64,000 nt of DNA from Whitmania pigra (Eukaryota; Annelida; Clitellata; Hirudinida; Haemopidae). The notes beneath the pieces were generated by a model, which had not been told where the DNA came from, did no database searches, and saw nothing but the letters and a program-made list of their open reading frames with translations. The stretch is taken from assembly GCA_021613335.1 (NCBI GenBank), contig JAJTWR010000053.1, positions 68,501 through 132,500 on the forward strand. The letters are read 5' to 3'. Made by a program: the position numbers and the translations under genes. Shown piece by piece: positions 47,220-59,602 of the stretch. Within the stretch, counting starts at the first letter, position 1; every line of letters starts with the position of its first letter.

Positions 47220-48100
47220 TCTCCTGCCTATATTGCGTTAATTATTGATTTTCACAGTATTCTAATCGATATTAATTTTCATTAACTAACCGTGGACCCT
47301 TTACAGATGTGTCTATGAATCATAGAGGTGTAAAAATATGTTTTGGAGTGATTTGCATGGTTTAACGCTTGTGAATGTAAAAATTATGACTCCGCTTGTT
47401 ATATGTGATCAGTTAATTGACTAATTTATTTACCTTAACTTTTAGAGTTAGATAATTTTGATAAACTTTTGTTGCAAATAGTCAAGGGCTAAAGTTGAAA
47501 CTTAACCTGAAACAATTTGCACTCAAAGAGCAGTTAATGAACAATTGATTTTAATACCTGCTAGTTGTAACTCGCATAAGTTGTTTTCCTATTGATTTTT
47601 CGACTGAAACCTGTGACATCAAGCCATTAAAAGCTACAATATGGTTTTGGTTTAATTCATAATTATTCGAATGCATTTTAGTTAATGGCGCGAATTTCCA
47701 TAGCAGAAAGCGTGAATGTTATTATAACGTAAAAAATAATTTTTAGACAAACAAAATTACGATAATCATTACAAAAGACTCATTCATTTTTCTAAATGCT
47801 AATTGATGAACAGATTGAGCTATTTTGTAAAATGGGAAAGCTTTTTGCATTAACTTTAAATATTAGCGATTTATAAAACCATATACATTTGTGAATTGCT
47901 GAAGCTGAATGTCATGCTTGTAATTGCCTATTTAGTAGGTAATTGTTTCTAATAAAAACAGTTTTTTCACTGACGATTTATTTTTTACAGTTTGTGAAGA
48001 TATATTGAGACACAAAGGTTTTAAAATAAAACAATTGTCATGCAATTTTTTTTTATTTAATTTAAATATTAAAAGCTTAAATACAGACATGTCAATCATA
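47220..48100. other. AT-rich intergenic DNA
   Basis: No gene seen between membrane-protein copy 2 and the 3' side of metalloprotease C. Confidence 0.4.
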
Positions 48101-48109
48101 CTTGAAATT

Positions 48110-48160
48110 TCAAAGTCCTGACAATAAGACTGCCACACAATATGCGGCAGTTAGCATTCT
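48110..48160 (-). pseudogene. relict ShKT last exon
   Basis: On the minus strand GCTAACTGCCGCATATTGTG, then TGGCAGTCTTATTGTCAG, aligns by eye to the end of the last ShKT exon of copies B and C (GCTAATTGCTGCAAATCGTG, then TGGACGACTTACTGTCAG). Nothing else of the exon is clear. It would be a fourth, nearly erased copy of the protease 3' end. Confidence 0.35.
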
Positions 48161-48996
48161 TATTTCATTTCCTGGCCATGGTTATCGCTTGCCTTTTTTT
48201 ATTTATTGATGACTGGTTGGTCATGGAATACTATACACGTGATATGTTTAAAGCTCTAACAATATTTATTTACTAAAAACCTTTAAAAATTAATAGTGCT
48301 GGGTAATAAGCAATTTGCTTGAGATTCATTGGTTACAACTTTAGAACTTCATTGCCTCATTGGTTGAAAAATATGACGTTTTTAATACCTGCTTAATCCG
48401 ACCCCAGTTACCTAGGGATAACTAATGGCTTCATCTGAACACTTTTAAGGATTAGGGAATTGCAACCGATAATGTTATTTGGAGTTTTTTGGGCAAAGCG
48501 ATGAAGCCACGTCAATGAATTTTAATTTATAATTCAGGAAGTTAAAATACTTTTTGTGACACAATAGGGTCAATAATGTGCAATTCATTTGAATTTTGAA
48601 TGCATATGAACTAAATCCAGTTAGAATTGTAAACAAATATTTTAGAGCAAATATAAATGACTAGCCTGTAAAAACCAGCCAAGCGATTATGTGTAAAAAT
48701 AATGTCACAAGTTTAAAGTAGACCAAAGTACTTCAAAAGGATTTTGAAAACAAAATTTTTGAGCTTCAATAAAAAAGCAGTCATTTTGGATGTCATCGTC
48801 GAAGGGGTAAATGAAGAACATATATAACAGGTTTGTTACTGACATTGACGCAATTATTATCCATTATTAGTTTTGCTAGATTTATCCTCCATAAAATGCT
48901 TAATTATTGAGAAGAGATTTCAAGGAAATTGGCTTGCAAAGTGTTTATTATATTAAAAAATCCAGACAGTCAAGCCAATTAAACATTAAGTTACAC

Positions 48997-49200
48997 GGTG
49001 ACCCGTCAAAATAGCCCAGCGACAAAATAGCCCCGTCAAAACATCCCCGTCAATGTATGTTAATAAAAAAAAATATTTATATGAGTTGATACATTAACCT
49101 ATAACTTATTTCAAATTTAATTAAATGAAATGAGTTTTATGTTTTGATCGTGCTATTTTGACGGGGCTATTTTGTCGCCGGGCTATTATGACGGGGTGCC
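48997..49200. mobile_element. Mutator-like MITE, short copy at the stop codon of metalloprotease C
   Basis: 204 bp with 9-bp target duplications AAGTTACAC (48988-48996, 49201-49209). Ends GGTGACCCGTCAAAATAGCC and GGCACCCCGTCATAATAGCC (inverted), then GGCGACAAAATAGCCCCGTC, the same family as 16093-16465. Copy A has the uninterrupted AAGTTACACAGG. The duplicated target contains the stop codon, so the reading frame end is unchanged. Confidence 0.85.
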
Positions 49201-49203
49201 AAG

Positions 49204-52200
49204 TTACACAGGTCTGACAGTAAGTCGTCCACACGATTTGCAGCATTTAGCCTTCATTGTTTGGGTTTGACACAAACTGGGATTGTATTCCACCAGATCC
49301 CTGCACGTGAAATTCTTTGATTGGTGTTTCAACTTGTCATCATCACATTTGCAGGTATCTGAATCACGATTAGAATAACCAAAATTAAATGATTTTGCCA
49401 AATGCTCCAATTTTCTTGACTAAATTTTGTTTTATTATGCTTGATTATAAAAATATAATAAAACATTTTAATATCAATAGTGTTTATTGAAAAAAAAATT
49501 TCACTCACTTTCTATACCAGTACATGACGCACAGCAGTATTTCTTGAATATACTATCGTTACAGAAATTTGGATTTTGATTAACCAATGATTTACAATCT
49601 CCTTGCAATGGTTCTCCAAGAACACCCTGACATGATAAAGTGCCTTTGAAATCGCATTGAGTACAAAATCCTGAATATAATTTGCTTGGTTGCATCAGAT
49701 GTCAAAACAATATTATTTATAGTTATTGATGGAAGGTTAAACTATTTGAAAACGTAATCGAGATAGTGAAAGGGGTTGCTCTGGTACCTGCATAAGAACT
49801 GTTGGTTGATGACGAATAGGCGGCACAGGATTGACAACAGTATTGAGAAGAGAGGTGACACACTTCGGGTACAAGTCCCAAGCAATTTCTTCCTTTGTCT
49901 CCGTAGAGGCAGTTGCTGTTTGACGTGTTCTGGACGAGGTTCCTGCAGGTTTTGCAGCAGGCGGTGGCATAGTAACCATAGTAGCAGTCTCTCGGTTCGA
50001 GATGTCGACATTTATTTATGGTGTCTTGACATCCTGTTTGTCAAATGAAGTAGCAGTTCGGGAGATATCCAATGCGAACATCGATTGAAAATCGAAATAT
50101 CGCAGTAATAATCGCATATTTAATAATAAGATTATTTAATACACATTCTATTCATTATGATCGCTTAGTTTCTCATTTGAACTAAATCCTTACCTCCGTT
50201 AATGGTCGGATTGCCAGCACATGACGCACAGCAAAGTTGTCTGAATGTCACCGATTTGCACAAATATGGATATTTGAACGCTTCTTCGCATCCTATTCGC
50301 AGTCCAGTCCATTTGAGGATAGAATTTGGAATTGGGAACGATGGCTTGTAATCACCATAAACACAGCGATCTGTTTGAATTAGAAAGAGCATTACAAGAT
50401 GTATTCGCCTATTTCGAGATTGAAACCCAGATAGCACACGAATTCACAACGAAATCGTTATTTATGGGGTTAGCAACACATAAAAGTTATACATATATCG
50501 ATTGAATTATTAGTGTCGATGAACATTGTTAAGCTCTGTTAAAATTTTACTATGATTTACCTGGTGCACTTGGAGCCCTGCGATCTTTTTTGCATTTTCC
50601 TTTGCGACACCAGGCTCCATTTGAACAGGTGGTTCCATCCAGTGTCTTCGACTCACCACCGCGGGTACATTGGAGGACCTTACATATATCGCCGTCTCCT
50701 TTTAAATTTTAATTTTTTTTTAAACATTTATTGTTATGATAAGAATTCTGTATCAACATCTATGAGAGTGAATGATAGTTATTTTGACATAAATATTGAA
50801 TTTATCATTAGATGTCACATTTTATGTCCCATTCTTACGCCTTCGAAACGAGACTCTGGGCCATGGGCGGTTCTGCACTGATAATCAGGATCGTAGATTT
50901 GGCCTGTGTATAAATCTAAAAAGACGTCTATCTCTGGAATTCGAGAACCCTTTCCTTCGTTAGTCAAGCAGTTCCCAAAAGACATGGATATTCATCAGTG
51001 TTGTAAAAATTACCTAATTTCGGTAATTAGTTACAAGTAAAAGTAATAGCTCAAAAAGTATAAGTAAGAGTATTGTCTCAAAAAGTTACTCAATTAAAAG
51101 TAAAAAGTTACAGCATCCAAAAGTTACTTTTAAGTAAAAATTACAAGTAACTTTGATGCCGCCATTATTGTGATCATACATCATTCCGTATTATTTAAAA
51201 GGAATTGTTTCTATTAACGTTAAAACAATTATTGGTATTAACTGCTAGTATTAACAGTCATTAAGTGATAACATTTGAACTAATGCATTCTTTTGGTGTT
51301 TTTATTATTATTATTTATTACAATCACAAGCATTTGTTAATTTTATCCTCGAATAGTTTGTCACTCATTATGGTCCTTCGGCTGTTCATACCAGCAGAGC
51401 TGAATAAGCGTTAAACAGCTGCACTAGCTGGCAGAGGAGCGTTCAACTGGATAAATAATGTTCATGTCATCTGATCGGTCTTGAAGATACTGCATCAGAA
51501 TATCACTTGACCTTGTGCAATTGAAGAAACTGTCTTCAACACTGTCAGCATCAGATGAATGAGATGCTTTCAGCTCGTCCACCATTGCTGAATTAGAAAA
51601 TGCTACTCTGGCTACCAGTTTCTCATGAAGCTTGACAACCGTTGGCAACAGATATCCCATATTCCTTAACTTCTGTTGGATGCATGCGTTCCAAGTGCTT
51701 CTTCAAGTTAGATGAAGAACCTTCATATGCTGAACATATAGTTTTTTTTTGTTGGCAGAGTAGGCATGCATATCTATATGATTTTCCTTTGATTGAAATC
51801 TGAACATTTTGTTCAAATACGGCCACTGACTATCTTCACCCTTATTTCTCTTATCTTCGCTAACGACAATCAAACTGGCTTCAAATGAATCCATACTAGG
51901 ATATATTAAATCTTATATTATTATATGTATACAATATTATATATTAAAAAAGCTTCGGTATGACTAATCAACAATTTCCGATTTAACAAAAACGACCGGC
52001 GATAACAACAATAACAAATGAGCGATGATGGGAAAGAAGAAGGTTTTCGAACAAACCAAAGAATAACAATCTAGAATTTTAATTTTAAATTAGTTTATTT
52101 TATTTTAAAATTTTATTTATGTTACTTTGTAACGTCTTGTGCAAAAAAGGTAACGAATTAAAAGTATGACCGAAAATAGTAATTTGTTACAAGTAAAAGT

Positions 52201-53555
52201 AACAAAACAATTTTGTAACTGTTACAAGTAAAAATTACCAAAAAATGTAATTAATTACATTACATGTAATTCGTTACTGCACAACACTGATATTCATCAT
52301 AAATTTGAATCATCGTATGGAGGTAAATTAAATAATTACATTAAAATTGTAGTAATTAATAGAGGTTTTCTTTTTATAATCAATACATATAATTTGTTGC
52401 AAAATTTGCTGGTATTAATATAAATATATAATGATATAAAAAATTCAATGCTGACTTACATGTCCAGGTATTTAACTTCATTTATCGTGAGGTTGATTGA
52501 ACATTCTGAGAAGAAGTAAGATTTGTGACTGTCATCATTCGTGTAATCTTCTATACTCTGCCATAATGTTGCTCTTGGGATGACATGACGTTATTGTTAT
52601 TAATGCTTATTGCTATGGTCAATGACTCACATAGTAAGTTTCTTTGGTCTCGCCTGCTTTCTTGACAGTCACAGTAGCTGAAGCATCAAAAATAGGATCT
52701 TTATACGTGCCAGTGAACTGTGGATTTAAAATTTCAAGAAAAATAAAAAAATTGCAAAGCTTACATTTTAAAAAGCACATACAATATAATTTAATAACAA
52801 AACAGCAAATTCAATCAGTGAAAAAAGGAGACAATAATTAAGATATTCGATGTTATTTAAAAATGTTCTGAAATTCCTAAATTTGAATCAAACATAAATT
52901 TTGATCAATGTCTACAAAACCAACGTCTTCGTTGTGTTTCCAAATTGAACTTTGACCCTTTGTCTTGGTTATTATTCATTGGAATATTCATTGGAGGTGG
53001 TTCATTGGAATCTGTCAATTGCTTGATTAGATTCAAGGTTATTTTACTGTTTTCAAGTTCAAGGTCGAATTTGATGGAATCCGGTAGTGACTTTGTGTTG
53101 TGTTTGTAGATCCATCTTGGTTTAACTACAATGACACATAACGTTTTCAATGTTATTAGATTATCGGCAACATAACTCTGCACCACAATAATATAACGCT
53201 TGATGTGAAATTTCTGAAATCTTTCAACAAAACATTTCAAAAACATTTCTTAATTTTTAGAATTATTAATATATTTGTTATTGTATGTATATTTATTGAA
53301 AATGATATGAGACAGTATTACCTTCCCCTGTTTTTAAAGATGTCGATAGCAGGACACAAGCGAACATTGATATCACTTGTATAACTTTGAAATCCTAAAA
53401 GTACCATTTTAAAGCTAAATTGCTAATAAATTAATTACTTATTAAAATAATAACAAATGGCAATCGTTAAATAAAAATTGTTTTACGAACGAACCGCAAA
53501 TAAACGTATAAGTATCTTTAAATATATTAGAATGATCAACAATTGCACTTACCAT
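49204..53555 (-). pseudogene. ADAMTS-like/ShKT metalloprotease, copy C, catalytic exons deleted
   Basis: Retains the start exon (53555-53553), signal-peptide exon (53394-53322, MDFKVIQVISMFACVLLST), propeptide exon (53125-52925) and the next exon (52717-52631). The propeptide exon has a net +7 bp change from a duplicated CCAATGAATA-like segment and is out of frame. Exons 5-10, including the zinc site, and part of 11 are missing: the sequence passes from exon 4 flank to the FFSECS end of exon 11 near 52580. The exon 12 acceptor is lost and exon 13 has a shortened start. In contrast, the ShKT exons (50370-50194, 50033-49788, 49670-49509, 49358-49204) are open, correctly spliced and almost identical to copy B, introns included. 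No intact full-length protein can be made. Confidence 0.85.
50996..52289 (-). mobile_element. hAT deletion derivative, copy 2, in an intron of metalloprotease C
   Basis: 1294 bp with perfect 8-bp target duplications ATATTCAT (50988-50995, 52290-52297) and ends CAGTGTTGTAAAAATTAC / CAGTGTTGTGCAGTAACG. It is closely similar to 11548-12758. On the minus strand it has a BED finger with CLLC and LKKHLERMHP in shifted frames (51894-51623), an internal segment (51660-51424) and a dimerisation remnant (RLFSSAGMNSRRTIMS) after a stop. It carries about 90 bp (near 51190-51280) not seen in copy 1. Confidence 0.9.
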
Positions 53556-53596
53556 TCTTACTTACAACATCCTGCGTTGTTCATCAAGAGCTAATA

Positions 53597-53602
53597 CTTA
53601 TA
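53597..53602 (-). promoter_or_regulatory. TATA box of metalloprotease C
   Basis: TATAAG on the minus strand in the same position as in copy B, preceded by GGCCATTTATATTG. The promoter is preserved although the gene is broken. Confidence 0.35.
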
Positions 53603-53749
53603 GGCGCAATATAAATGGCCTATTGATTACTCAGATACAAACCATTCATAATCTAGGAATGTAAGCATTTCATTACATCTTCCCCTTTTGACTATTGCTT
53701 GTCGTTCTTTATTAAACTATACGGATGCATACGGATGAATAATATTATA

Positions 53750-53890
53750 ATGTCAAAACTGGTTTCTGCACAATCCCGTGACGCCATCTTGTTAGGCTGA
53801 GGTCTTTAACTATTAAACCACTCCGTAGAACCATATAACCATCCTAATCATCTAGCTATGCAACGGACGTTAATGAAAGAGTTTACTACA
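53750..53890. mobile_element. degenerate SINE copy
   Basis: ATCATCTAGCTATGCAACGG then ACGTTAATGAAAG matches the SINE body at 22262-22300. The preceding segment, read on the minus strand, has a diverged tRNA-like TGGTTTAATAGTTAAAGACC. The arrangement is scrambled. Confidence 0.4.
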
Positions 53891-54442
53891 TCTATCAGTG
53901 TTTTTAGGCAAATTTTTGAAGGTACCAACATCATTAGACCTATTAGTTCGAGTAAGTTGTGTGATGGCGCTGTGGACGCTTAAGTAAAATGATTAATTAA
54001 ATTAATTTGTCTTAATTTGTATTTATTTAAAAGAGTTTTGATATATAATCACCATAGTAAATTAAATTTTATTCCAATGTTTTTAGAGTACTTGAGTTAA
54101 TAAATAGAATCAAAATTCAACATGGGTTGACATCTATCGAACATTTAAAAAAATACTCAACTCTACTAAAATACAATTCAACCTAGCAATTGAATTTAAA
54201 AATAAAATCTCCATAATTAATAAATTTAGGAATAATAGTGAAAATAAATTAGACCAAAGTAAATCAGTAAATACTTTTTATGATGCAATATCCTAATATT
54301 TAAAGTGTACTTATCACAAGATCTCTTCATTTTTAATTAAAAATTTAATTTTATAAAAAAAAATATAATTAGAAAGGCATGAGTTTGAATGCCATGAATC
54401 AAAAAATGAGTTGATTAAAATTAATTATTTATATTTAAAATT

Positions 54443-54599
54443 CAATTTAAAATAAATTGTATTTTTTATCAATTTAAAATAAATTGTATTTTTTATCAAT
54501 TTAAAATAAATTGTATTTTTTATCAATTTAAAATAAATTGTATTTTTTATCAATTTAAAATAAATTGTATTTTTTATCAATTTAAAATAAATTGTATTT
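54443..54599. repeat. 27-bp tandem repeat, about six units
   Basis: Near-perfect tandem copies of a 27-bp unit beginning CAATTTAAAATAAATTG and ending in TATTTTTTAT. The start of each unit is itself an imperfect palindrome (CAATTTA/TAAATTG). Confidence 0.95.
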
Positions 54600-56863
54600 A
54601 ATTAACGATTATTACTATCATCATCAATGCTGCCAAAAACATGTACGAATTTCATTAAAAAATCTTCGCTTGTACATCTTTCATATGATTTGAATTAAAC
54701 AAATAAGTATTGTTGATAATAATTATTTACGATTAATAAACATGATATATAAATACTAGTTTTGTTATTAGATTCTAATAAAAAAAAACTGAAATAATAA
54801 GGGCACAGTTTCAAGGTCACATAATAATTAAGTATTTCTGCCAGGACTCAAAAAGATTTAATTTTATATTGATGCAGAAGATAATAATAATAAATTACTC
54901 AAGTTGTCCACAATTTGTGATGGATGGAATTTCATTTCTCAGTTGCCATTCCAATCGCTGAAACTTCAAAAATCATCATCACAACTATTTGTGACATTCT
55001 TGTATCGGTTATTGTTATTATGATCATTGATTTACAATTTTTTGTTCTTTGCTATAATAATATCCCTTTCATTTTTAAAAATCGTAACATGTTGACAAAA
55101 ATTAAAAGATTAACAATTAAAAATATTATCCGACAAAAATATGTAAAACATCTAATAAATAACCTAAAAATGATAATGACATTCTGGCAGTCAATAATTT
55201 CTTTTCCTTGCACGCGACCGCTAAACTCGGCTAGAGTTACAACTGTCTCTGTTATCGTCATGATCATTAGGACGGCGATGATGATGATGATGATTATGAA
55301 GGTGCCGACGATGAAGACGATTATGATGACGATGTTGATTGTGAGGTTGGCGATTGTGATGATGAAGATTGCAATGACAATAATGATCATCATCGTAGAA
55401 ATAGTGAATGATCATCATCATCACCACCATTTTTTTAGACCAAGCCTGACCTACTGATGAACTCTTGTCCAGCGTTAATAAAATGGCTACCCAAACAAAT
55501 AGGTGCAAATTATATTTTATAAGTACTATTTTTATCTACACAATACATATTATTTTTATAATTTATTTTCACATTTATTATTATTAATTGTGTAAAGCTT
55601 GCAAAACAGCATTACGCATATCATGCATTTTTAATATTTATTATGATCGTATCAATGAATGAATAAATGGATGAATGAGTGACTGAATTATATGAATGAA
55701 CGATTATAGATAAATGATTGAAGGAATGAATTAATGACATCACTGGTGCGTGACCATTTCGCTGTTTTGTACGAAGCGTTACTCGCCTCTTGCAGTGACT
55801 TGTGACACGATTGTTTGTAAGATATTCACGCAATCTAATGCTCTCTACAATGAGTAGGACTCCGAGATAGGGTATTGGGGCATCGGGAGTGGTGCGGGGG
55901 CATGGTTCACTGGGGTTTGGTGCCTAGGGCCCAATATTTTTGTATTAATAAAACAATCAATAATTGATTTTGGGTTACCTATATTATAATAATTAATGTT
56001 ATTATTATTGCTGTTATTACCAGCTTTATTGAACCTAGTAGGCGTTCAAAATAATCTCACAATAATATAAATGTGTTGTTATTAATAAAGTAATTTGTCA
56101 CAAACAATTATCAATGATAACAATAATCTTTAAACTTTTAATAATTTATCCAACAGTTCTTAAGATATAAAAGTTGTCAGAAAAATGAATGAAGAGATGA
56201 ATGCATTAATGCATTACTGGGATGCGAATTTTGTGCTTGGTGTACAAATTCCTCAGAAGGAAAAAAGCTCAGTGAGTGAGTGAGTGAATGAATGAGCAAA
56301 AGAATAAGTGGTCAAGAACATGCTCGAAAGACCCAAATGACCTTTAAATGTTGAGTGACCTCTTGATGAATGGATTTACATTCATTCCAATGATGGGTCC
56401 TTCCTATTAAAGAAGTCGGTTTTTCATTGAATACACATGGATCATGGCATTATGATATCGATGAAACGATTAATGGTGAATAATAAAGGACATCGTCATC
56501 ATCATCATCACAACATCGTGACCGAGGAATGATGATGATGATGATGATACTCGTTGACCACATGTCCAGTGAGCCTGAGGCGTTGAGAAGGTGAACTGTC
56601 TCTCAATATGTCACCTTGGTCATGCTTCCATCATCATCATCATCATCATCGCCCTCTTCGTCGCCATCATCATTATCATCAATATCTTCATGATCGTTGA
56701 ACGCTCCTGACGCTAGCGCTAATGGTGCTTTATATATAAAATATTATAATAATAATTATTATTAATAAAAATATAATATATATATATATTATTATAATAA
56801 ATAGATATTATAATTATATATATTATTATAATATGAATAATTATTATTATTATTATTATATTT

Positions 56864-56894
<31 letters not shown>

Positions 56895-57120
56895 TTATTA
56901 TTGTTGTTGTTGTTCTTGTTGTTGTTGTTGTTATCATTATCATCATCCTCACCATCGTCATCTTCGTCATGTTAATGAAAGTAGATTATGAATTGAATTT
57001 GATGATAATGATGATGTGATAGTGATCATGGTGATCATTATGGTGTTGATGGTGATTGCGATTAGAGTGATGATGATCAGGAGTGGTTTTGTCTGATTGT
57101 TTACAAGTGCTTCTGCCGTA
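54600..57120. other. intergenic DNA rich in ATC/GAT and ATT triplets
   Basis: No convincing gene. Degenerate GATGAT/ATCATC runs (about 55270-55430, 56480-56660, 56930-57080) and ATT runs (56730-56930) give spurious Ile/Met/His frames. A short GC-richer patch at 55860-55940 has no recognised content. Confidence 0.5.
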
Positions 57121-57149
57121 ATCAATGCCTTGTTTACATCTTCAAGACG

Positions 57150-57150
57150 G

Positions 57151-57213
<63 letters not shown>

Positions 57214-57214
57214 C

Positions 57215-57284
<70 letters not shown>

Positions 57285-57332
57285 CTGATGATGATGATGA
57301 TGATGATGGATGATGATGATGATGATGATGAC

Positions 57333-57395
<63 letters not shown>

Positions 57396-57426
57396 TATGA
57401 CGATGACGATGACGATGACGATGACT

Positions 57427-57503
<77 letters not shown>

Positions 57504-57541
57504 TATGACGATGACGATGACGATGACGATGATGATGACAA
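57150..57541 (+). repeat. (GAT)n then (GACGAT)n satellite
   Basis: About 180 bp of GAT triplets change sharply near 57330 into about 210 bp of the hexamer GACGAT with a few GACTAT variants. Long Asp and Met-Thr frames over it are artefacts of the repeat. Confidence 0.95.
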
Positions 57542-57849
57542 TGACTACGAAGGTGTTGATTATGGAGAACGTAGTGTTATTAATGGCTTAAGTGGCAAAG
57601 CACCTGGCAAGCAGATCATTCATTCGTCATCATGTCAATAAGACCACTGGGTAAAGGTGATGGTGATTATGATAATGATAGTTCGTTGATAAAACAATAA
57701 TGGGTATTACTCACGATGACAAAGAGTTCTAGTTATTTTGACGATTACAAAATGCTAAGGTATAATTAGGAGTTTTTTTTTAATTTTTGAATAACATTAG
57801 TTTTTATGATGGAATTATTTGTATGTTTTTTTATTATTACCAAATGTGA

Positions 57850-58515
57850 ATGCAAAGCATTAAGGCTATTAATAAATTATATAAATTGATCTCTGATCAC
57901 CTGGATGATCCGAAATTCGTTTTCTTCCAAAGATCAGGATATTCTAAAGCTTGCCTTCTGTGCCTATGTTAGGCCAATACTTGAGTATGGCTCACCAGTC
58001 TGGAATCCTCATCACAAATATTTAATCGACAAAATAGAAAGTGTTCAAAAACGATATCCTAATTCAATTCCATCCCTGGCATCAGATCCATATATGGAGA
58101 TTCTAAGGTTTCTGAAGCTTCCAGTTTTGGAAAGACAATGACTGCTGGCTGATTTAACATTTTGCTTTAAATTACTTCATGGCTTTACTAACTCCTTCTT
58201 AATATACTTCCTTCTTGCTCAAAACTATACAGGAACAAGAGGACACTGCCTCAAACTTAAACGAAGAAATTATTCCACAGACAGTGTTAAATTCGTTTTT
58301 TGCAATAGAATTGTAAAGCCATGGAATGCATTGCCAGGTGATGTCGTTGAATCAACCACATTCTCCCGTTTTAACGCAATGATACGTGACCTTGACTTTA
58401 GTCGTAACTTAAATTACAGTTAATCTACAGGCTGCCTTTATGTAAATGTTTTTGTTTTTGCAATTGTGTTAGTGGTCCAACTGGATCCTTCAATTGTGTC
58501 TAATAAATAAATAAA
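57850..58515 (+). mobile_element. LINE 3' fragment, reverse transcriptase tail
   Basis: Translates as AFCAYVRPILEYGSPVWNPH in 57905-58141, then after a stop LLADLTFCFKLLHGFTNSF and IVKPWNALPGDVVES, ending in an AATAAATAAATAAA tail near 58505. This is the typical C-terminal part of a non-LTR reverse transcriptase: 5'-truncated, with one in-frame stop. Confidence 0.8.
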
Positions 58516-58559
58516 TAAAATAAAAAATAATTCTAGAAAAATATTAGTATCACTATCAT

Positions 58560-58744
58560 CATTCATATTATTGTCGTCATTACCACTGCTTTGATGATGT
58601 CTGGAGTGTAAACTATTTAATGCATGCCCCTCCTTCCGAAAACTTCCAGCGAATAGAATTTCTCCAGCGGCAGGTGCTTCCAAACTTTCAGCCAATGGGA
58701 AAAGTTTCGGTTGCGGTGTACTTCTTTCATTAGACTGTGTATTC
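58560..58744 (-). CDS. possible orphan coding exon
   Basis: After a plausible acceptor (tttaaag, 58745) the minus strand is open for more than 60 codons with a mixed, protein-like composition: RSTPQPKLFPLAESLEAPAA, then GEILFAGSFRKEGHALNSLH. It runs into a His/Asp/Asn-rich end next to the LINE insertion, and the donor is unclear. Family unknown; it could be chance. Confidence 0.2.
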
Positions 58745-58759
58745 CTTTAAAATCCCAGC

Positions 58760-59600
58760 ATTACTTGCAACATTAAATTTTATTTGATTCAATTTTAATA
58801 AATATTAATTTATTGAATTAGTTTATATTCATTTATTTAACATTGCGTATTAATTCTTATTATAAATTAATTGTTACGAGATAATATGATAAAATCCAAC
58901 TAAAAGCTTATCAATCCAGGTTACTTTTCATTTGTTTATCGAAATGAGGATTATAAGTTTATTGATGCTTCATTTCTCTTGTTGAAGCATTATTATTGCT
59001 TTCATTGGTCCAATTTATGCAATCATACTATTACATTATATTAAATATTATGTATATTAAATTATACTATATATATAATAATAATACTTAATATTAAACG
59101 TTAATAATTTGGTAATTAATTTTGCAACTTTGTTTCCTGCCTCAAACAATTTCGTACCGACCAAAGCCTCTTATTAACAATTTAAAGTTTTGCTCACTCA
59201 GTTACTAGTTATGAAACTGTTTTACATTTTATCGACGTGAACTAACAATCGGTTTTATTAAATAAAAAAGGGTACTGAAATAAATAAAAAATATAAAAAT
59301 ATTTTCAAGATTCAAGATTAGATATCTAACAATTCTGACAAATTGTTTTATATTGTCATTTGAATTAAAATTAAAGAATGGTTTAACAATATTCTGCTTT
59401 AGGATTTAACAACAACAGTTATAATAAGTTTTGTTCACAAACATTTGTTTATTATTAACGCTGTTAATGCTGTTCATAATAATATTATTAATTGTTAATG
59501 TTTTTCATAATAATATTTCAAGACCACCTGCTCATATAAAAATAAACAATTTTTTCTGCCCCCATTCGTCATTGTTTTTTCATCTTCTCCGTTATCATAA
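58760..59600. other. AT-rich intergenic DNA
   Basis: Nothing recognised; upstream flank of the bHLH gene. Confidence 0.4.
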
Positions 59601-59602
59601 CC

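Noticed and set aside
54443..54599. CRISPR-like array
   Set aside because: Units are contiguous with no spacers, in an animal genome.
54924..55457. 177-residue plus-strand frame rich in Ile/Met
   Set aside because: AT-rich and GAT-repeat driven; hydrophobic runs look like membrane segments but there is no family signal and the opposite strand is equally open.
57125..57641. Asp-rich and Met-Thr-repeat open frames
   Set aside because: Produced by GAT/GACGAT repeats; no non-repeat coding sequence attached.
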